A model generated the notes under the pieces. The model had not been told where the DNA came from, made no database searches, and saw only the letters and a list, made by a program, of their open reading frames with translations. The translations under genes and the position numbers were made by a program. 61,109 bases of DNA from a virus, in IMG/VR virus record IMGVR_UViG_3300009593_000019, positions 1-61,109 of that record; one strand, written 5' to 3'. Within the stretch, counting starts at the first letter, position 1. Each line of letters starts with the position of its first letter. This document shows positions 1 to 8,082 of this stretch, piece after piece.

Positions 1-1226
1 CTGCTTACGGTAATGATTTCAGAGGAGACCCTGCTCAAGTTCCTTTAGCAGTTATTGACTTTCCACAAACTCACGGTTCTCCTGCTTCGTTCTGGGACGG
101 AACACCTACGGTATCAATTGTTGATGATGTTGCAGGTGGTATAGGTTCAGGTGCAGAAGTTTCGGTAACAATGGCAGAAGTAGGTGACCCTTATGGTAGT
201 TATAGTAGTCGTGTTATACATAATGAATTATTTGGTGGTATAGGTAAACCATTACGACAATATACATTATCAAAATTAGGTAAAAATTATTATAATCCTG
301 TAATGAGAATATCAGGTACGGCTATACACCAGTATAATGGTTCATTAGAACAATTAGCACAAGCTGGTATTACAACAGGATTTACACATAACTCTAGCAC
401 ATATTATAAAGTTGAAAACACATATGATTTAAATTGCAGTAAGAGACAATTAACGGTTGTTGGTGTAAGTGGTGTTGAGCAAATTTGGGGTACAGACCAT
501 TCTACTTGGGGACAATATGATGGCACACCAAATGATTATAGATTTGGTCGTTGTACAGCAAGTTTTCCTGGTGAACAAGATAAATCAAATTTTGATACAA
601 CGGCAGTTGATAATTCTGTATTCTTAAATGGTATTACAAATACTGCTATTATGAAAGGTCACGGACAACAATTTTATTATACATTAATTTATGGACCTGG
701 AGGTACACCACAAAATTTTACAGAACCAGGTTTATCTTGGGCTGCTAGTCAAGGTTTAATTACTCAACAAGAATTAGATATAATAAAAGGATATATTGGT
801 ACACATTTTTATGTTGCAGATTTATTAACAGGTGTAGGTATTAATCCTACATCATCAGCATTACAGGATTATTCTAACATAGGAAACTTTATGTATCAAA
901 TGGCACAAGGTATAAAGAATACGGTAAACAATGCAGGTAATGGAGATGTACAATGGACTGCTACACATCCTGACGCAATTTCAAATAATTCTTTTGTAGG
1001 ATATTTACAATATTATTCTTTGACATTTAAAGATTTGATGGTAAATTTAGGAAATGAATATCGTAGTTTTAGTAGACAAAAGAAAGGTGTTGATATTCCT
1101 ACATCTAGTTATTCAAGTGTAATATATCCTATACTTAAAAAAGCAGGTGTATCTACAATTGCAACTACTGACGGAAGTACAACAAGAAACTGGTCATTAA
1201 CTTCTAGTAATATCAGTTATCAATAA
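1..1226 (+). CDS. Virion protein, 3' part (start lies before the window)
   Basis: The reading frame is open from base 3 without a stop before 1226, so the ATG at 171 is probably internal and the true start lies upstream of the window. The visible part is rich in Gly, Asn, Ser, Thr and Tyr, with no signal peptide or membrane segment, as in phage fibre or appendage proteins. It ends just before a late promoter and lies next to other virion-type genes, which supports a structural role. No named domain was recognised; it could be the C-terminal part of a tail fibre or other surface protein. Confidence 0.6.
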   Translation, partial: AYGNDFRGDPAQVPLAVIDFPQTHGSPASFWDGTPTVSIVDDVAGGIGSGAEVSVTMAEVGDPYGSYSSRVIHNELFGGIGKPLRQYTLSKLGKNYYNPVMRISGTAIHQYNGSLEQLAQAGITTGFTHNSSTYYKVENTYDLNCSKRQLTVVGVSGVEQIWGTDHSTWGQYDGTPNDYRFGRCTASFPGEQDKSNFDTTAVDNSVFLNGITNTAIMKGHGQQFYYTLIYGPGGTPQNFTEPGLSWAASQGLITQQELDIIKGYIGTHFYVADLLTGVGINPTSSALQDYSNIGNFMYQMAQGIKNTVNNAGNGDVQWTATHPDAISNNSFVGYLQYYSLTFKDLMVNLGNEYRSFSRQKKGVDIPTSSYSSVIYPILKKAGVSTIATTDGSTTRNWSLTSSNISYQ

Positions 1227-1242
1227 TAGAATAGTCAAATTG

Positions 1243-1250
1243 TATAAATA
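1243..1250 (+). promoter_or_regulatory. T4-type late promoter (TATAAATA)
   Basis: An exact TATAAATA box lies 50 bases upstream of the gene at 1300, in the short gap after the preceding virion gene. In T4-like phages this box is read by the gp55/gp33-modified host polymerase, and a gp33 homologue is encoded at 32289. Confidence 0.7.
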
Positions 1251-1299
1251 TAAAAGATTAATCAAGTTAATTAACTTAATTTAAAAGAGGAGTACAAAT

Positions 1300-1794
1300 A
1301 TGAGTATGTGGGGAAATAAAGACTCTAAAACAGCTTCAGGAACGGTTGCTATTGCCGCTAACGGTACGGTTACTGGTTCATCAACTGCTTTAACAACACA
1401 AGCAGCTGTCGGAGATTATATTAGAGTAGCAAGCGAAGATTACCTTATTACTGCTATTGCAAGTGATACCTCAGCGACGGTTGTTGCTGGTGTACCTGGT
1501 GCAACATTAACAGCAGTAGGTAGTGCTACAGCTTACACACTTTCTGAAAAACCTAAATCGGTATCTACTTCTGAATCTAAAAACAGCTCTGGTACTCAAG
1601 GAGATCCAACAAAAGTTTTTGGTGTTGACACAACTGAACAAGGTGTTGGTACTACAAAAACAGCACACGCTGGTTGGGTAAGAAGAGTTGCTGGTTCTGG
1701 TGGTAGAAGTGGAAGAGTGCAAACAGAAGTATTAGTTGCTATGTCATCTATTTCAGGCGACCAAGCTGACGATACAGAATTTGCTGATAGTTAA
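1300..1794 (+). CDS. Small conserved virion-type protein
   Basis: This 164-residue Gly/Ser/Thr/Ala-rich protein begins MSMWGNKDSKTASG after a good AAGAGGAG ribosome site. The N-terminal part carries a TVTGSSTAL-like segment typical of beta-rich phage surface proteins; the C-terminal part has a GWVRRVAGSGGRSGR segment. Small proteins of this type accompany virion genes in T4-like marine phages. It is flanked by a late promoter and a terminator, so it is probably expressed alone and late. The precise role is unknown. Confidence 0.7.
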   Translation: MSMWGNKDSKTASGTVAIAANGTVTGSSTALTTQAAVGDYIRVASEDYLITAIASDTSATVVAGVPGATLTAVGSATAYTLSEKPKSVSTSESKNSSGTQGDPTKVFGVDTTEQGVGTTKTAHAGWVRRVAGSGGRSGRVQTEVLVAMSSISGDQADDTEFADS

Positions 1795-1824
1795 TCAGAA
1801 TAATAACTAAAATCAAAGAAACTA

Positions 1825-1850
1825 GGGGATCCTTCGTGGTCCCCTTTTTT
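1825..1850 (+). terminator. Rho-independent terminator
   Basis: A GGGGATC/GGTCCCC stem (one G-U pair) closed by a TTCG-containing loop is followed by six T residues. It lies 31 bases after the stop of the preceding virion gene and just before the next late promoter. Confidence 0.85.
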
Positions 1851-1855
1851 ATTTG

Positions 1856-1863
1856 TATAAATA
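1856..1863 (+). promoter_or_regulatory. T4-type late promoter
   Basis: An exact TATAAATA follows the terminator directly and continues GAAGTATA. The same downstream context is found at the GATAAATA box at 7157. It should drive the gene at 1932. Confidence 0.75.
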
Positions 1864-1931
1864 GAAGTATATGGTCCATATATGATGTATGGAGTAGTTT
1901 ACCTCGTTTAGAGGAATTATAGGAGAAAAAA

Positions 1932-2381
1932 ATGGCAGACAAAAAAATAACAGCCCTAGATGACCTAGGCTCGTCATTAGCAGAAGTAGATTTATTTCAC
2001 ATTGTTGATGACCCCTCAAATACACCAATCAATAAAAGAGTAACCGCAAAGAATGTATTTAATAACATTCCTACTTTTATTGGATTGAAACAAACTAGTG
2101 AAGCATTAACTTCAGCTAGTACATCAATTGATACAACAAGCGCAATTTCAGAAGTAGACCAAAGTGGTGGTGCAACAGCATTATCATTAGCAGATGGTTC
2201 TGACGGAATGATTAAAACTATTATCGCTATCGGTACTGGTGGTAATGCGATTACTATTACACCTACAAATTTAAGAGGTGGTACGACTATCACTTTAAAT
2301 GGTGAAGGCGAAACGGTAACTTGTTTATTCAAAAATTCTAAATGGAATGTAATCGGACACAATGGTGCTCAGATAGCATAA
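1932..2381 (+). CDS. Short virion/fibre-like protein
   Basis: A 149-residue protein starting MADKKITALDDLG, preceded by a TAGGAG ribosome site. The segment DLFHIVDDPSNTPINKRV is typical of a small structural protein family of T4-like marine phages; the second half is Gly/Thr-rich and probably a beta structure (GGNAITITPTNLRGGTTITL). It is the first gene after a late promoter. It may be a fibre accessory or a trimeric decoration protein; no function can be assigned. Confidence 0.65.
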   Translation: MADKKITALDDLGSSLAEVDLFHIVDDPSNTPINKRVTAKNVFNNIPTFIGLKQTSEALTSASTSIDTTSAISEVDQSGGATALSLADGSDGMIKTIIAIGTGGNAITITPTNLRGGTTITLNGEGETVTCLFKNSKWNVIGHNGAQIA

Positions 2382-2399
2382 TAATTGAGGAGATAAATT

Positions 2400-2630
2400 A
2401 TGGCAATATCAATTGGAGTAGTAGAGAAAGAATATAATCAACTATTCAAAGAAAGAGAAACTTTAAGTGAAAGTGTTAATAAACTTGAACAAGAATTAGC
2501 GAGTAAGAAGTCGCAATTAAATGCCATTCACGGTGGCGTTCAAGCTTTAGAGAAACTTTTAAGAAAAGCAGAAAGTGATTTGACATTACGAGACGCAGAA
2601 AAAGAACTTAAAGGAAAAGAAAATGGTTAA
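2400..2630 (+). CDS. Small coiled-coil protein
   Basis: A 76-residue protein that is almost entirely a predicted coiled coil (residues about 8-70, with heptad leucines in SVNKLEQELASKKSQLNAI). The ribosome site is TTGAGGAG. Its stop overlaps the start of the next gene by 8 bases, indicating translational coupling. Function not recognised. Confidence 0.65.
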   Translation: MAISIGVVEKEYNQLFKERETLSESVNKLEQELASKKSQLNAIHGGVQALEKLLRKAESDLTLRDAEKELKGKENG

Positions 2631-3168
2631 ATCTTTTAAAAATTTTAATGATGATAATGACTTATCAGAATTTGAAGAAGATTTATTGAATGATAAAAAT
2701 TTAAGTAAAGAAGAGGAAAAAATGAAAACTTTTAAAGAACACATAAAAGAAGGCAAAAGTCAAGCGAAGTACGGTGCAGGAGAAGTAGGAACATCTACAT
2801 CTAATGCTGCTGAAGACAGCAATATCGGTACAGCGAATTTGAAAGACCCTAATGTACTTAAAAGAGTTAACGCATTTGTTGGTTCGGTTGCAGATATGGA
2901 ATATATCAAACCTCAACAAGCTGTTGACGCATTAAGAGAAAAATTAATGAGAATTGGTTTAGACATTTCACCTATGAAATTAGAAGGTGACGCAGGTACG
3001 GTATCTGGTGTTGTAAAACAATTCGGTGGTACATACGGTAAAACAACTGAAACGAAACCTGAAGATGTTGTAGTAGATAATGGTCCTGGTATTGATAACT
3101 TGAAACTTGAAGTTAAGTACGAAACATTGTCTAACGGTTCATCAAAGGTTTACGCTAAATTAGTGTAA
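2623..3168 (+). CDS. Conserved phage protein, acidic N-terminus
   Basis: A 181-residue soluble protein. Residues 1-50 are highly charged and probably disordered (FNDDNDLSEFEEDLLND); the rest looks globular, with a DNLKLEVKYETL segment near the end. It is translationally coupled to the coiled-coil gene upstream and sits among virion genes under a late promoter. Function not recognised. Confidence 0.65.
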   Translation: MVKSFKNFNDDNDLSEFEEDLLNDKNLSKEEEKMKTFKEHIKEGKSQAKYGAGEVGTSTSNAAEDSNIGTANLKDPNVLKRVNAFVGSVADMEYIKPQQAVDALREKLMRIGLDISPMKLEGDAGTVSGVVKQFGGTYGKTTETKPEDVVVDNGPGIDNLKLEVKYETLSNGSSKVYAKLV

Positions 3169-3173
3169 ACATA

Positions 3174-3536
3174 ATGTTCAAACAGATAACCGACAAGAAT
3201 TGGTTATTGTATGCACAAAAGCATTACGATAATCCAACATTTGAAACTGAAAAAGAATTTTGGGATGATATAAAGAGATTTAAATATCTCAAAAGATTGT
3301 TTCGGAAATATGAAACTACGAGCTCATTAAAGATTAGACTTGTGGTAAATCATATTATCGTATTACAAAATGTTTTCGGTACGGATGCGTGTATTACTTT
3401 GTTGTTGTATAAAAACGACACGAAGTATTGGCCTATCTTAAAATCTGTTTTTATATACTTAAACTATTTGTATCCGTCGGAACTAAATGAACTGACAGAA
3501 GACGAATATGTTAAACAGGAGTTAGATAAACTATAA
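3174..3536 (+). CDS. Conserved T4-like phage protein (DUF7207-like)
   Basis: A 120-residue, Tyr/Phe/Leu-rich alpha-helical protein. Its opening MFKQITDKNWLLYAQKHYDN and the block FWDDIKRFKYLKRLFRKY match, from memory, a small protein family conserved across T4-like phages and called DUF7207; that name could not be checked. It starts 5 bases after the previous stop and its own stop overlaps the next ATG by one base, so it belongs to the same late operon. Biochemical role unknown. Confidence 0.65.
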   Translation: MFKQITDKNWLLYAQKHYDNPTFETEKEFWDDIKRFKYLKRLFRKYETTSSLKIRLVVNHIIVLQNVFGTDACITLLLYKNDTKYWPILKSVFIYLNYLYPSELNELTEDEYVKQELDKL

Positions 3537-4138
3537 TGGCAAGTAGAGCAGTAGACTTATTAATAGCATATAGAGTAATTAAATTATTGGTTACTCCGTT
3601 TAAGAACCAAGAAGCGTTTAAAACAGGTATTATAGACGCAAATGGTAAAGTACTTAAACCATACAGACTATTAAAAACAGGTGCAGAAAAATCATCTTAC
3701 ACAATGCTACATAGATTTGTATTCAACTTAAAAAGAATACTAGGTAAAGTAGGATTAGGTAGTAAGATAGGTTCGTTTGCTGTTGCGTTAGGTTTATTAC
3801 TAAAAGAAGATAAAGAGTTTGCAGAAGACCAAGGTAAGAACATAGAAAGTACACTTGTAAAAATATTGAAAGAGAAGAATGAATTAAATTATCCTCTTTC
3901 ACTAAACGAGAATTACTTTGATGGTTCTACTTTGAAGACTGGTAGTTATCAATTAAAAGAAGAACTATATGACGGCAACGATTTTATACCTTCTGGTAGT
4001 GATGTATTCACTATGGACGACATACAACCAGAGTTTACAGCTCTAGGATTAGATATATATAAAATGAAGTATGGCGGAAGAGGTAACGGAATTGAAGACA
4101 TATTAGTTCCAGGAGATTATTTAAATGAAAGAATTTAA
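3536..4138 (+). CDS. Conserved phage protein of unknown function
   Basis: A 200-residue protein. The N-terminal half is helical and basic (AYRVIKLLVTPFKNQEAFK, then MLHRFVFNLKRILGK) and contains a short hydrophobic stretch, SFAVALGLLL. The C-terminal half is acidic. It overlaps its upstream neighbour by one base and its downstream neighbour by 14 bases. Proteins with this N-terminal block occur in many large phages; the function is not recognised. Confidence 0.6.
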   Translation: MASRAVDLLIAYRVIKLLVTPFKNQEAFKTGIIDANGKVLKPYRLLKTGAEKSSYTMLHRFVFNLKRILGKVGLGSKIGSFAVALGLLLKEDKEFAEDQGKNIESTLVKILKEKNELNYPLSLNENYFDGSTLKTGSYQLKEELYDGNDFIPSGSDVFTMDDIQPEFTALGLDIYKMKYGGRGNGIEDILVPGDYLNERI

Positions 4139-4850
4139 AGATATGTGGAAAGAGGCTTGTTGGAAAGGATACAAACAAGTCGGCACTAAAAAGAAAGGTG
4201 ACAAAGTTGTACCTAATTGTGTGCCTGAAGAGTATGATGTTTTATCGTTAGACGAGAAAGCAAAAGAGTTTCACTTATTCACTAACAAAAGAGACGCAGA
4301 AAAGAAAGCAAAAGAAATCGGTGGCAAAGTTGTAACCGGTACTGGTAAATCTACTGGTTATTTTGCAGCTATGAAAGAAGACGCTCCTGCTAATGCAGTT
4401 GCTCACGGCGGTGTTTCTATGCCACCTGACGCAGTACAAGATAAGAAAAGAAAAAAAGAAATTCTAACTAGAATATCTACAAAGATAAAAGAGAATACAG
4501 ACAACAACAATGCTGTATTATCAAGTGTACTAGACAACCTAGACAAGTTAGATGTAATTGTAGATGAGTTAACATATGGTAAGAGTGAACCAGAGTTTGT
4601 TGTAGACACTCCTAAAAAATCAATTTTAGAAAAAGCAAAACTGAAAGATAGTGCCTTCGGTTCTATCGGTTCAGGTTCTATGGGTTCAATGCACCCTATA
4701 GCAAGTTTAGGTGATACCACTCCTAATAGTGCAAGACACGGAAGTAGGAAGATAGGTATTATATCACAAAAGGATCCTAGACAAGGCATTGACCAGAACA
4801 AAAAGACACACAACCTAAAGGTTGTTAAACGAGAGGACAAAGATGTTTAA
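4125..4850 (+). CDS. Conserved phage protein with CWKGYKQVGTKKKG motif
   Basis: A 241-residue protein. Residues 12-35 carry the C-W-K-G-Y, G-x-K-K-K-G and PNCVPEE elements found near the ends of several unrelated phage virion and hypothetical proteins. The middle is charged and helical; the C-terminal third is Ser/Gly-rich and then basic. Its last 8 bases overlap the start of the DUF1353 gene. Virion-associated by context only. Confidence 0.6.
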   Translation: MKEFKDMWKEACWKGYKQVGTKKKGDKVVPNCVPEEYDVLSLDEKAKEFHLFTNKRDAEKKAKEIGGKVVTGTGKSTGYFAAMKEDAPANAVAHGGVSMPPDAVQDKKRKKEILTRISTKIKENTDNNNAVLSSVLDNLDKLDVIVDELTYGKSEPEFVVDTPKKSILEKAKLKDSAFGSIGSGSMGSMHPIASLGDTTPNSARHGSRKIGIISQKDPRQGIDQNKKTHNLKVVKREDKDV

Positions 4851-5340
4851 TGGATTATTAGACGCTATATTCTTACCACCAAGAAACTGGGTATTGAATA
4901 AAGCATTAAAGTTTAAATCAAAAGATTTAAATAACGAAGAGGTAAGTAAACTTCAACATTGTGGAGTTAAAGTTTCAGATAACGGATTAAATGTAGCAGA
5001 AATTACGGTACCAGCAGGTTATATTACTGACCTTGCAAGTGTGCCGAGAGTATGTTGGGCATTTATCGCTCCGTTTGATGTAGCAAGAGCTGCTGTAATA
5101 CACGATATATTATACGAAAAAATTAATGGTGCTTTTAAAGAAGGCAAGATTACTTCAAAGAAAGACCGAGAGATATATAGAAGTATAGCAGACAATATAT
5201 TCAGACAAGGTATGGAAAATTCAGAACCTTCAGTTCCTAAGTGGAAGATAAAGTCTGCCTATTATGCTGTACGACTATTTGGCCGATGGGCTATCAATGG
5301 AAGTGCGCCTAGAGGTGCAAAACCAAAGGCGAAAGTATAA
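4843..5340 (+). CDS. DUF1353 family protein
   Basis: The core VPAGYITDLASVPRVCW, followed by AAVIHDILYE and a conserved R-x4-AD-x2-F-x-x-GM pattern, is diagnostic of the DUF1353 family, common in phages and of unknown biochemistry. The ATG at 4843 was chosen because GAGAGGA precedes it at good spacing and it overlaps the upstream stop; an upstream in-frame TTG at 4822 lacks a ribosome site. The C-terminus is Lys/Pro-rich. In other phages this family sits near lysis or tail genes; here it is just upstream of the spanin pair. Confidence 0.8.
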   Translation: MFNGLLDAIFLPPRNWVLNKALKFKSKDLNNEEVSKLQHCGVKVSDNGLNVAEITVPAGYITDLASVPRVCWAFIAPFDVARAAVIHDILYEKINGAFKEGKITSKKDREIYRSIADNIFRQGMENSEPSVPKWKIKSAYYAVRLFGRWAINGSAPRGAKPKAKV

Positions 5341-5341
5341 T

Positions 5342-5611
5342 ATGTATTTCTTTTTAATCAAATCCATAATGGGTGCAATCATCGGCCAATCTACTAATGC
5401 CTGGTTTAGAAAAACTAAAATGGGTGTATGGTTTTATAAGAAGATTGACAGATGTTATAGTTGGGCAGCGAAGAGGTACGATTTAGATGTACTTACACAA
5501 GAAGAGAAACTAATCAAAAAGTTTCCTGTCTTAACAAAGAGAATAAATAAATTAGAAGATGAACTAGCAAAAGTGAAAGTAGAACAAGTAAAATTAAGGA
5601 GTAAAAAATAA
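5342..5611 (+). CDS. Small membrane-associated coiled-coil protein
   Basis: An 89-residue protein starting MYFFLIKSIMGAIIG (hydrophobic, likely membrane-inserted), followed by a charged helix with coiled-coil character (RINKLEDELAKVKVEQVKL). The ATG is directly after the DUF1353 stop. It precedes two further small membrane genes in a tightly packed lysis-type operon. Function unknown. Confidence 0.6.
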   Translation: MYFFLIKSIMGAIIGQSTNAWFRKTKMGVWFYKKIDRCYSWAAKRYDLDVLTQEEKLIKKFPVLTKRINKLEDELAKVKVEQVKLRSKK

Positions 5612-5718
5612 TGTTTTTAACAATAGGACTTATTCTTGGTTTTGTATTAGGTTGGTATGTAAACGAAAAGTTTGAAGACCTACAAGACCTAGTTAAAAAA
5701 TTAAAATTCTGGAGATAA
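5611..5718 (+). CDS. 35-residue membrane peptide
   Basis: ATG overlaps the upstream TAA (TAATG) and is preceded by TAAGGAG. The peptide has one N-terminal membrane segment (TIGLILGFVLGWYV) and a charged tail ending LKFWR. Tight coupling, the ribosome site and a position directly before the spanin genes support it as a real microprotein, possibly a small lysis or regulatory membrane peptide. Confidence 0.6.
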   Translation: MFLTIGLILGFVLGWYVNEKFEDLQDLVKKLKFWR

Positions 5719-5722
5719 TAAT

Positions 5723-6196
5723 ATGATATTCGGTGGTGCAAAAATGATAATGGCTGGTATATTGATAGCAGGACTTGCCGGTGGTGCAGCTTATGTTTAT
5801 AAGTTGAAAGCAGACAATGAGATATTGAAAGCGAACCAGATTAAACTAGAAGAATCTATCAATGAACAGAAGGCTGTTATACAACAACAGAAAGAAGACT
5901 TTGGTAAGATATTAGAGGCAAATAAACAAATGAATGTTCTAGTGAATGCCTTAAAGAAAGACCTTAACGACCTTGATAAAAGGTTTAACAAAAAGAAACG
6001 AGACATTGGTAAACTGGCAATAGACAGAACCAAAGCAATTGAAAGAATAGTAAACAAAGGTAGTGCAAATGCTACCAGATGTATTGAGATTGCAATGGGT
6101 AGTCCATTGACAGACGAAGAGATTAAAGCAACTAAAAAGAGTGAAATTAATCCTGAATGTCCATCAATAGCGAATCCAAATTATGTACAATATTAA
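5723..6196 (+). CDS. Putative i-spanin (Rz-like inner-membrane subunit)
   Basis: A 157-residue protein with a single N-terminal membrane segment (about residues 8-26, MIMAGILIAGLAGGAAYVY) followed by a long periplasmic coiled coil (about 28-110) and a short tail with two cysteines. This is the architecture of Rz-type i-spanins, which span the periplasm with an outer-membrane lipoprotein to fuse the membranes at lysis. Its 3' end overlaps the downstream lipoprotein gene by 14 bases, the usual Rz/Rz1 arrangement. Identification rests on architecture and context, not on a sequence motif. Confidence 0.65.
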   Translation: MIFGGAKMIMAGILIAGLAGGAAYVYKLKADNEILKANQIKLEESINEQKAVIQQQKEDFGKILEANKQMNVLVNALKKDLNDLDKRFNKKKRDIGKLAIDRTKAIERIVNKGSANATRCIEIAMGSPLTDEEIKATKKSEINPECPSIANPNYVQY

Positions 6197-6548
6197 AAAT
6201 ATATTTTTAGTTTTAATACTTGCAATCGCAGTTAGTGGTTGTTCTTCTGTTAAGAAGTTAGACATCTTTAAAACAGAAGTCAAAAGAGAGAGACTAAATT
6301 TAGAGAAACCAACACCACCTCAATTAGAAGAGATTAAGTGGATTATTATTACTTCTGAAAATGCAGAAGAAGTATTTAAGAAGTTAGAAGAAGCAGGTAT
6401 AGACCCTGTGTTGTTTGGTTTAACAGACGCTGACTATCAACTCATTGCAAAGAACTTTGCTCAAATCAGAAACCATATGATGAAAACAAATGCTTTGTTA
6501 GATGAGTATAAAAAATATTACGAACCTGAAGAGAAAAAAGATAAATAG
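6183..6548 (+). CDS. Putative o-spanin lipoprotein (Rz1-like partner)
   Basis: A 121-residue lipoprotein: signal peptide residues 1-19 and a lipobox AVSGC with Cys20 as the predicted lipidated residue. The mature part is helical and contains the block EIKWIIITSENAEEVFKKLE and a C-terminal YKKYYEPE, a pattern seen in a widespread phage protein often found beside Rz-like genes. It overlaps the putative i-spanin gene. It should be anchored in the outer membrane and pair with the i-spanin at lysis. Confidence 0.65.
   Translation: MYNIKNIFLVLILAIAVSGCSSVKKLDIFKTEVKRERLNLEKPTPPQLEEIKWIIITSENAEEVFKKLEEAGIDPVLFGLTDADYQLIAKNFAQIRNHMMKTNALLDEYKKYYEPEEKKDK
6540..6547 (+). promoter_or_regulatory. Late promoter variant (GATAAATA)
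   Basis: GATAAATA differs from the late box by one base and continues GTAGTATC, like the context at 33630. It overlaps the end of the o-spanin gene and lies about 60 bases before the TTG-start gene at 6609. Confidence 0.45.
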
Positions 6549-6608
6549 TAGTATCTGAATTGAATTGTACTTTATGACTATAAAACTTTAGCATAAGGTA
6601 TAAGGACA

Positions 6609-7088
6609 TTGATAGACCCTATTTCTGCCATAGCAATGGCAACATCAGCATACAAAGCAGTAACCAGAGCAGTACAATTAGGTTCAGAAGCTGAACACAC
6701 TTTCAAACAAATGGGTAAGTGGTACACAGCAGTATCAGACTTACGCAAAGCACAAGAACACAATAAGAAACCTCCTATATTCAAAAAGTTATTTCAAGCA
6801 GGTTCTGTAGAAGAAGAATCTCTACAATTACTATTACACGAAAAGAAAATAATGGAACAAGAGAAAGAGTTAAGAACTCTTTTAAACTTCAGGTATGGTC
6901 CTAATACCTGGAAAGAACTCACGGATATGCGTAGAAAGATAAGAGCCCAAAGAGAAAAGGAAATCTATGCACAAAAGGAGTTGCAACGCAACATATTAGA
7001 TGGTATCGCCATCACTTTACTAATACTTGTAGTCGCAGCCACAATAGGTGGTCTGATATGGTTAGCAATTAGTCAAGGAAAGTTGTAG
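6609..7088 (+). CDS. Conserved phage protein with C-terminal membrane segment
   Basis: A 159-residue protein beginning at a TTG codon preceded by ATAAGGAC. The N-terminal IDPISAIAMATSAYKAV is followed by charged helices and the RYGPNTWKEL block; residues about 133-156 form a membrane segment (GIAITLLILVVAATIGGLIWL). Similar proteins recur in T4-like marine phages, often near lysis or tail genes, with no known role. It is bounded by a late promoter variant and a terminator. Confidence 0.65.
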   Translation: MIDPISAIAMATSAYKAVTRAVQLGSEAEHTFKQMGKWYTAVSDLRKAQEHNKKPPIFKKLFQAGSVEEESLQLLLHEKKIMEQEKELRTLLNFRYGPNTWKELTDMRRKIRAQREKEIYAQKELQRNILDGIAITLLILVVAATIGGLIWLAISQGKL

Positions 7089-7096
7089 TCAAAACA

Positions 7097-7122
7097 TTGA
7101 CACCAGGGTGTGTCAAATTTTT
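7097..7122 (+). terminator. Rho-independent terminator
   Basis: A perfect 7-bp stem TTGACAC/GTGTCAA with a CAGGGT loop is followed by ATTTTT. It lies 9 bases after the preceding stop. The TTGACA in its 5' arm is not a promoter. Confidence 0.75.
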
Positions 7123-7156
7123 CCCAAAAAAACAAATGGTTAGAGTGCCGAGCTCC

Positions 7157-7164
7157 GATAAATA
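7157..7164 (+). promoter_or_regulatory. Late promoter variant (GATAAATA)
   Basis: GATAAATA is followed by GAAGTATA, the same downstream context as the exact late box at 1856. It is the only promoter-like signal between the terminator and the secreted-protein gene at 7196. Confidence 0.55.
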
Positions 7165-7195
7165 GAAGTATAGAACAAACACTAGGAACCTAACT

Positions 7196-7978
7196 ATGGA
7201 TAGATTATTTAATCTTCTTATAGTATGTTTCGTTATGCTAGGACTCACTATAAGTCCTGCTTGGGCTGACACCACAAACTCTGGAGCGACTACCAATTCT
7301 CAAACTAATACTTCGGGAAGCAATACCACTATATCTGGTGGGTATTCGCAAGAATCAACAACTACTTACCAATCTGGTTCAAGTAGTAATACCACAAGTA
7401 CGACTAACGCAACCACAAACAATAACTCAAACATAAGAGACCAACAGAATACTGCTTCAGCGCCCTCTATGAGTGCTATGTCGCAAGATGTTTGCGTTAT
7501 GGGTATGTCTGGTGGTTTACAATACCCAGGTATCGGACTATCACTTGGTGCTCACATAAGAGACGAGAATTGTGAAAGAATAAAATTAAGTAAAGTACTA
7601 AACGATTTAGGTATGAAGGTTGCTGCTGTTTCAATTCTATGTCAGGATCCAAGAGTTTTCTTTGCAATGGAACAATCTGGTACACCTTGTCCGTTTGAAG
7701 GTAAGATTGGTGCAGACGCAAAAGCACAATGGAACAAATACGACAAATTGAGACCTGATTATGAAATGTATGTTGACAAACTCAAAGTCATAGAAAACAA
7801 AGAAAAAGAATTAAAAAAGACTAGTGAAAAAGATAAGTCATTGACTTACAAACTAACTGAACAAACTGCTATCGCTAACGAGATAAGAAAAGAAAATAAG
7901 AAGTTAGACGATTACGCAACTAAATTAGAAAAGAAAATTGAAAAACTTGAAAAGAAAAAGTCAAAGGATAAGAACTAA
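7196..7978 (+). CDS. Exported Ser/Thr/Asn-rich protein with coiled-coil tail
   Basis: A 260-residue protein with a clear signal peptide (residues 1-24, cleavage after SPAWA). Residues 25-90 are a low-complexity Ser/Thr/Asn region. A conserved-looking core follows with four or five cysteines (DVCVMGMSGGLQYPGIGLSL, ENCERIKLSKVLNDLG, then ILCQDPRVFF). The C-terminal 70 residues are a Lys/Glu coiled coil. Exported to the periplasm or outer membrane. First gene of an envelope-protein operon; function unknown. Confidence 0.65.
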   Translation: MDRLFNLLIVCFVMLGLTISPAWADTTNSGATTNSQTNTSGSNTTISGGYSQESTTTYQSGSSSNTTSTTNATTNNNSNIRDQQNTASAPSMSAMSQDVCVMGMSGGLQYPGIGLSLGAHIRDENCERIKLSKVLNDLGMKVAAVSILCQDPRVFFAMEQSGTPCPFEGKIGADAKAQWNKYDKLRPDYEMYVDKLKVIENKEKELKKTSEKDKSLTYKLTEQTAIANEIRKENKKLDDYATKLEKKIEKLEKKKSKDKN

Positions 7979-8082
7979 TGGAATGGTTAATTTTATACAT
8001 AGGAGCAATAGTATATGTCTGGTTTAAAGTGGACAAGTTTGCTGATAGCGTTAATCCTTACAACTTCAACAAGCGTAAGTAA
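7978..8082 (+). CDS. 34-residue membrane peptide overlapping the next gene
   Basis: The ATG overlaps the previous stop (TAATG). The peptide starts MEWLILYIGAIVYVWFKVDK (one membrane segment) and ends in a basic tail. Its last 68 bases lie inside the following gene in another frame, so it may couple translation of the two neighbours. Supported by position and composition only. Confidence 0.4.
   Translation: MEWLILYIGAIVYVWFKVDKFADSVNPYNFNKRK

Noticed and set aside
7097-7102. TTGACA as a promoter
   Set aside because: It is the 5' arm of a perfect terminator hairpin and has no -10 box at the proper distance.
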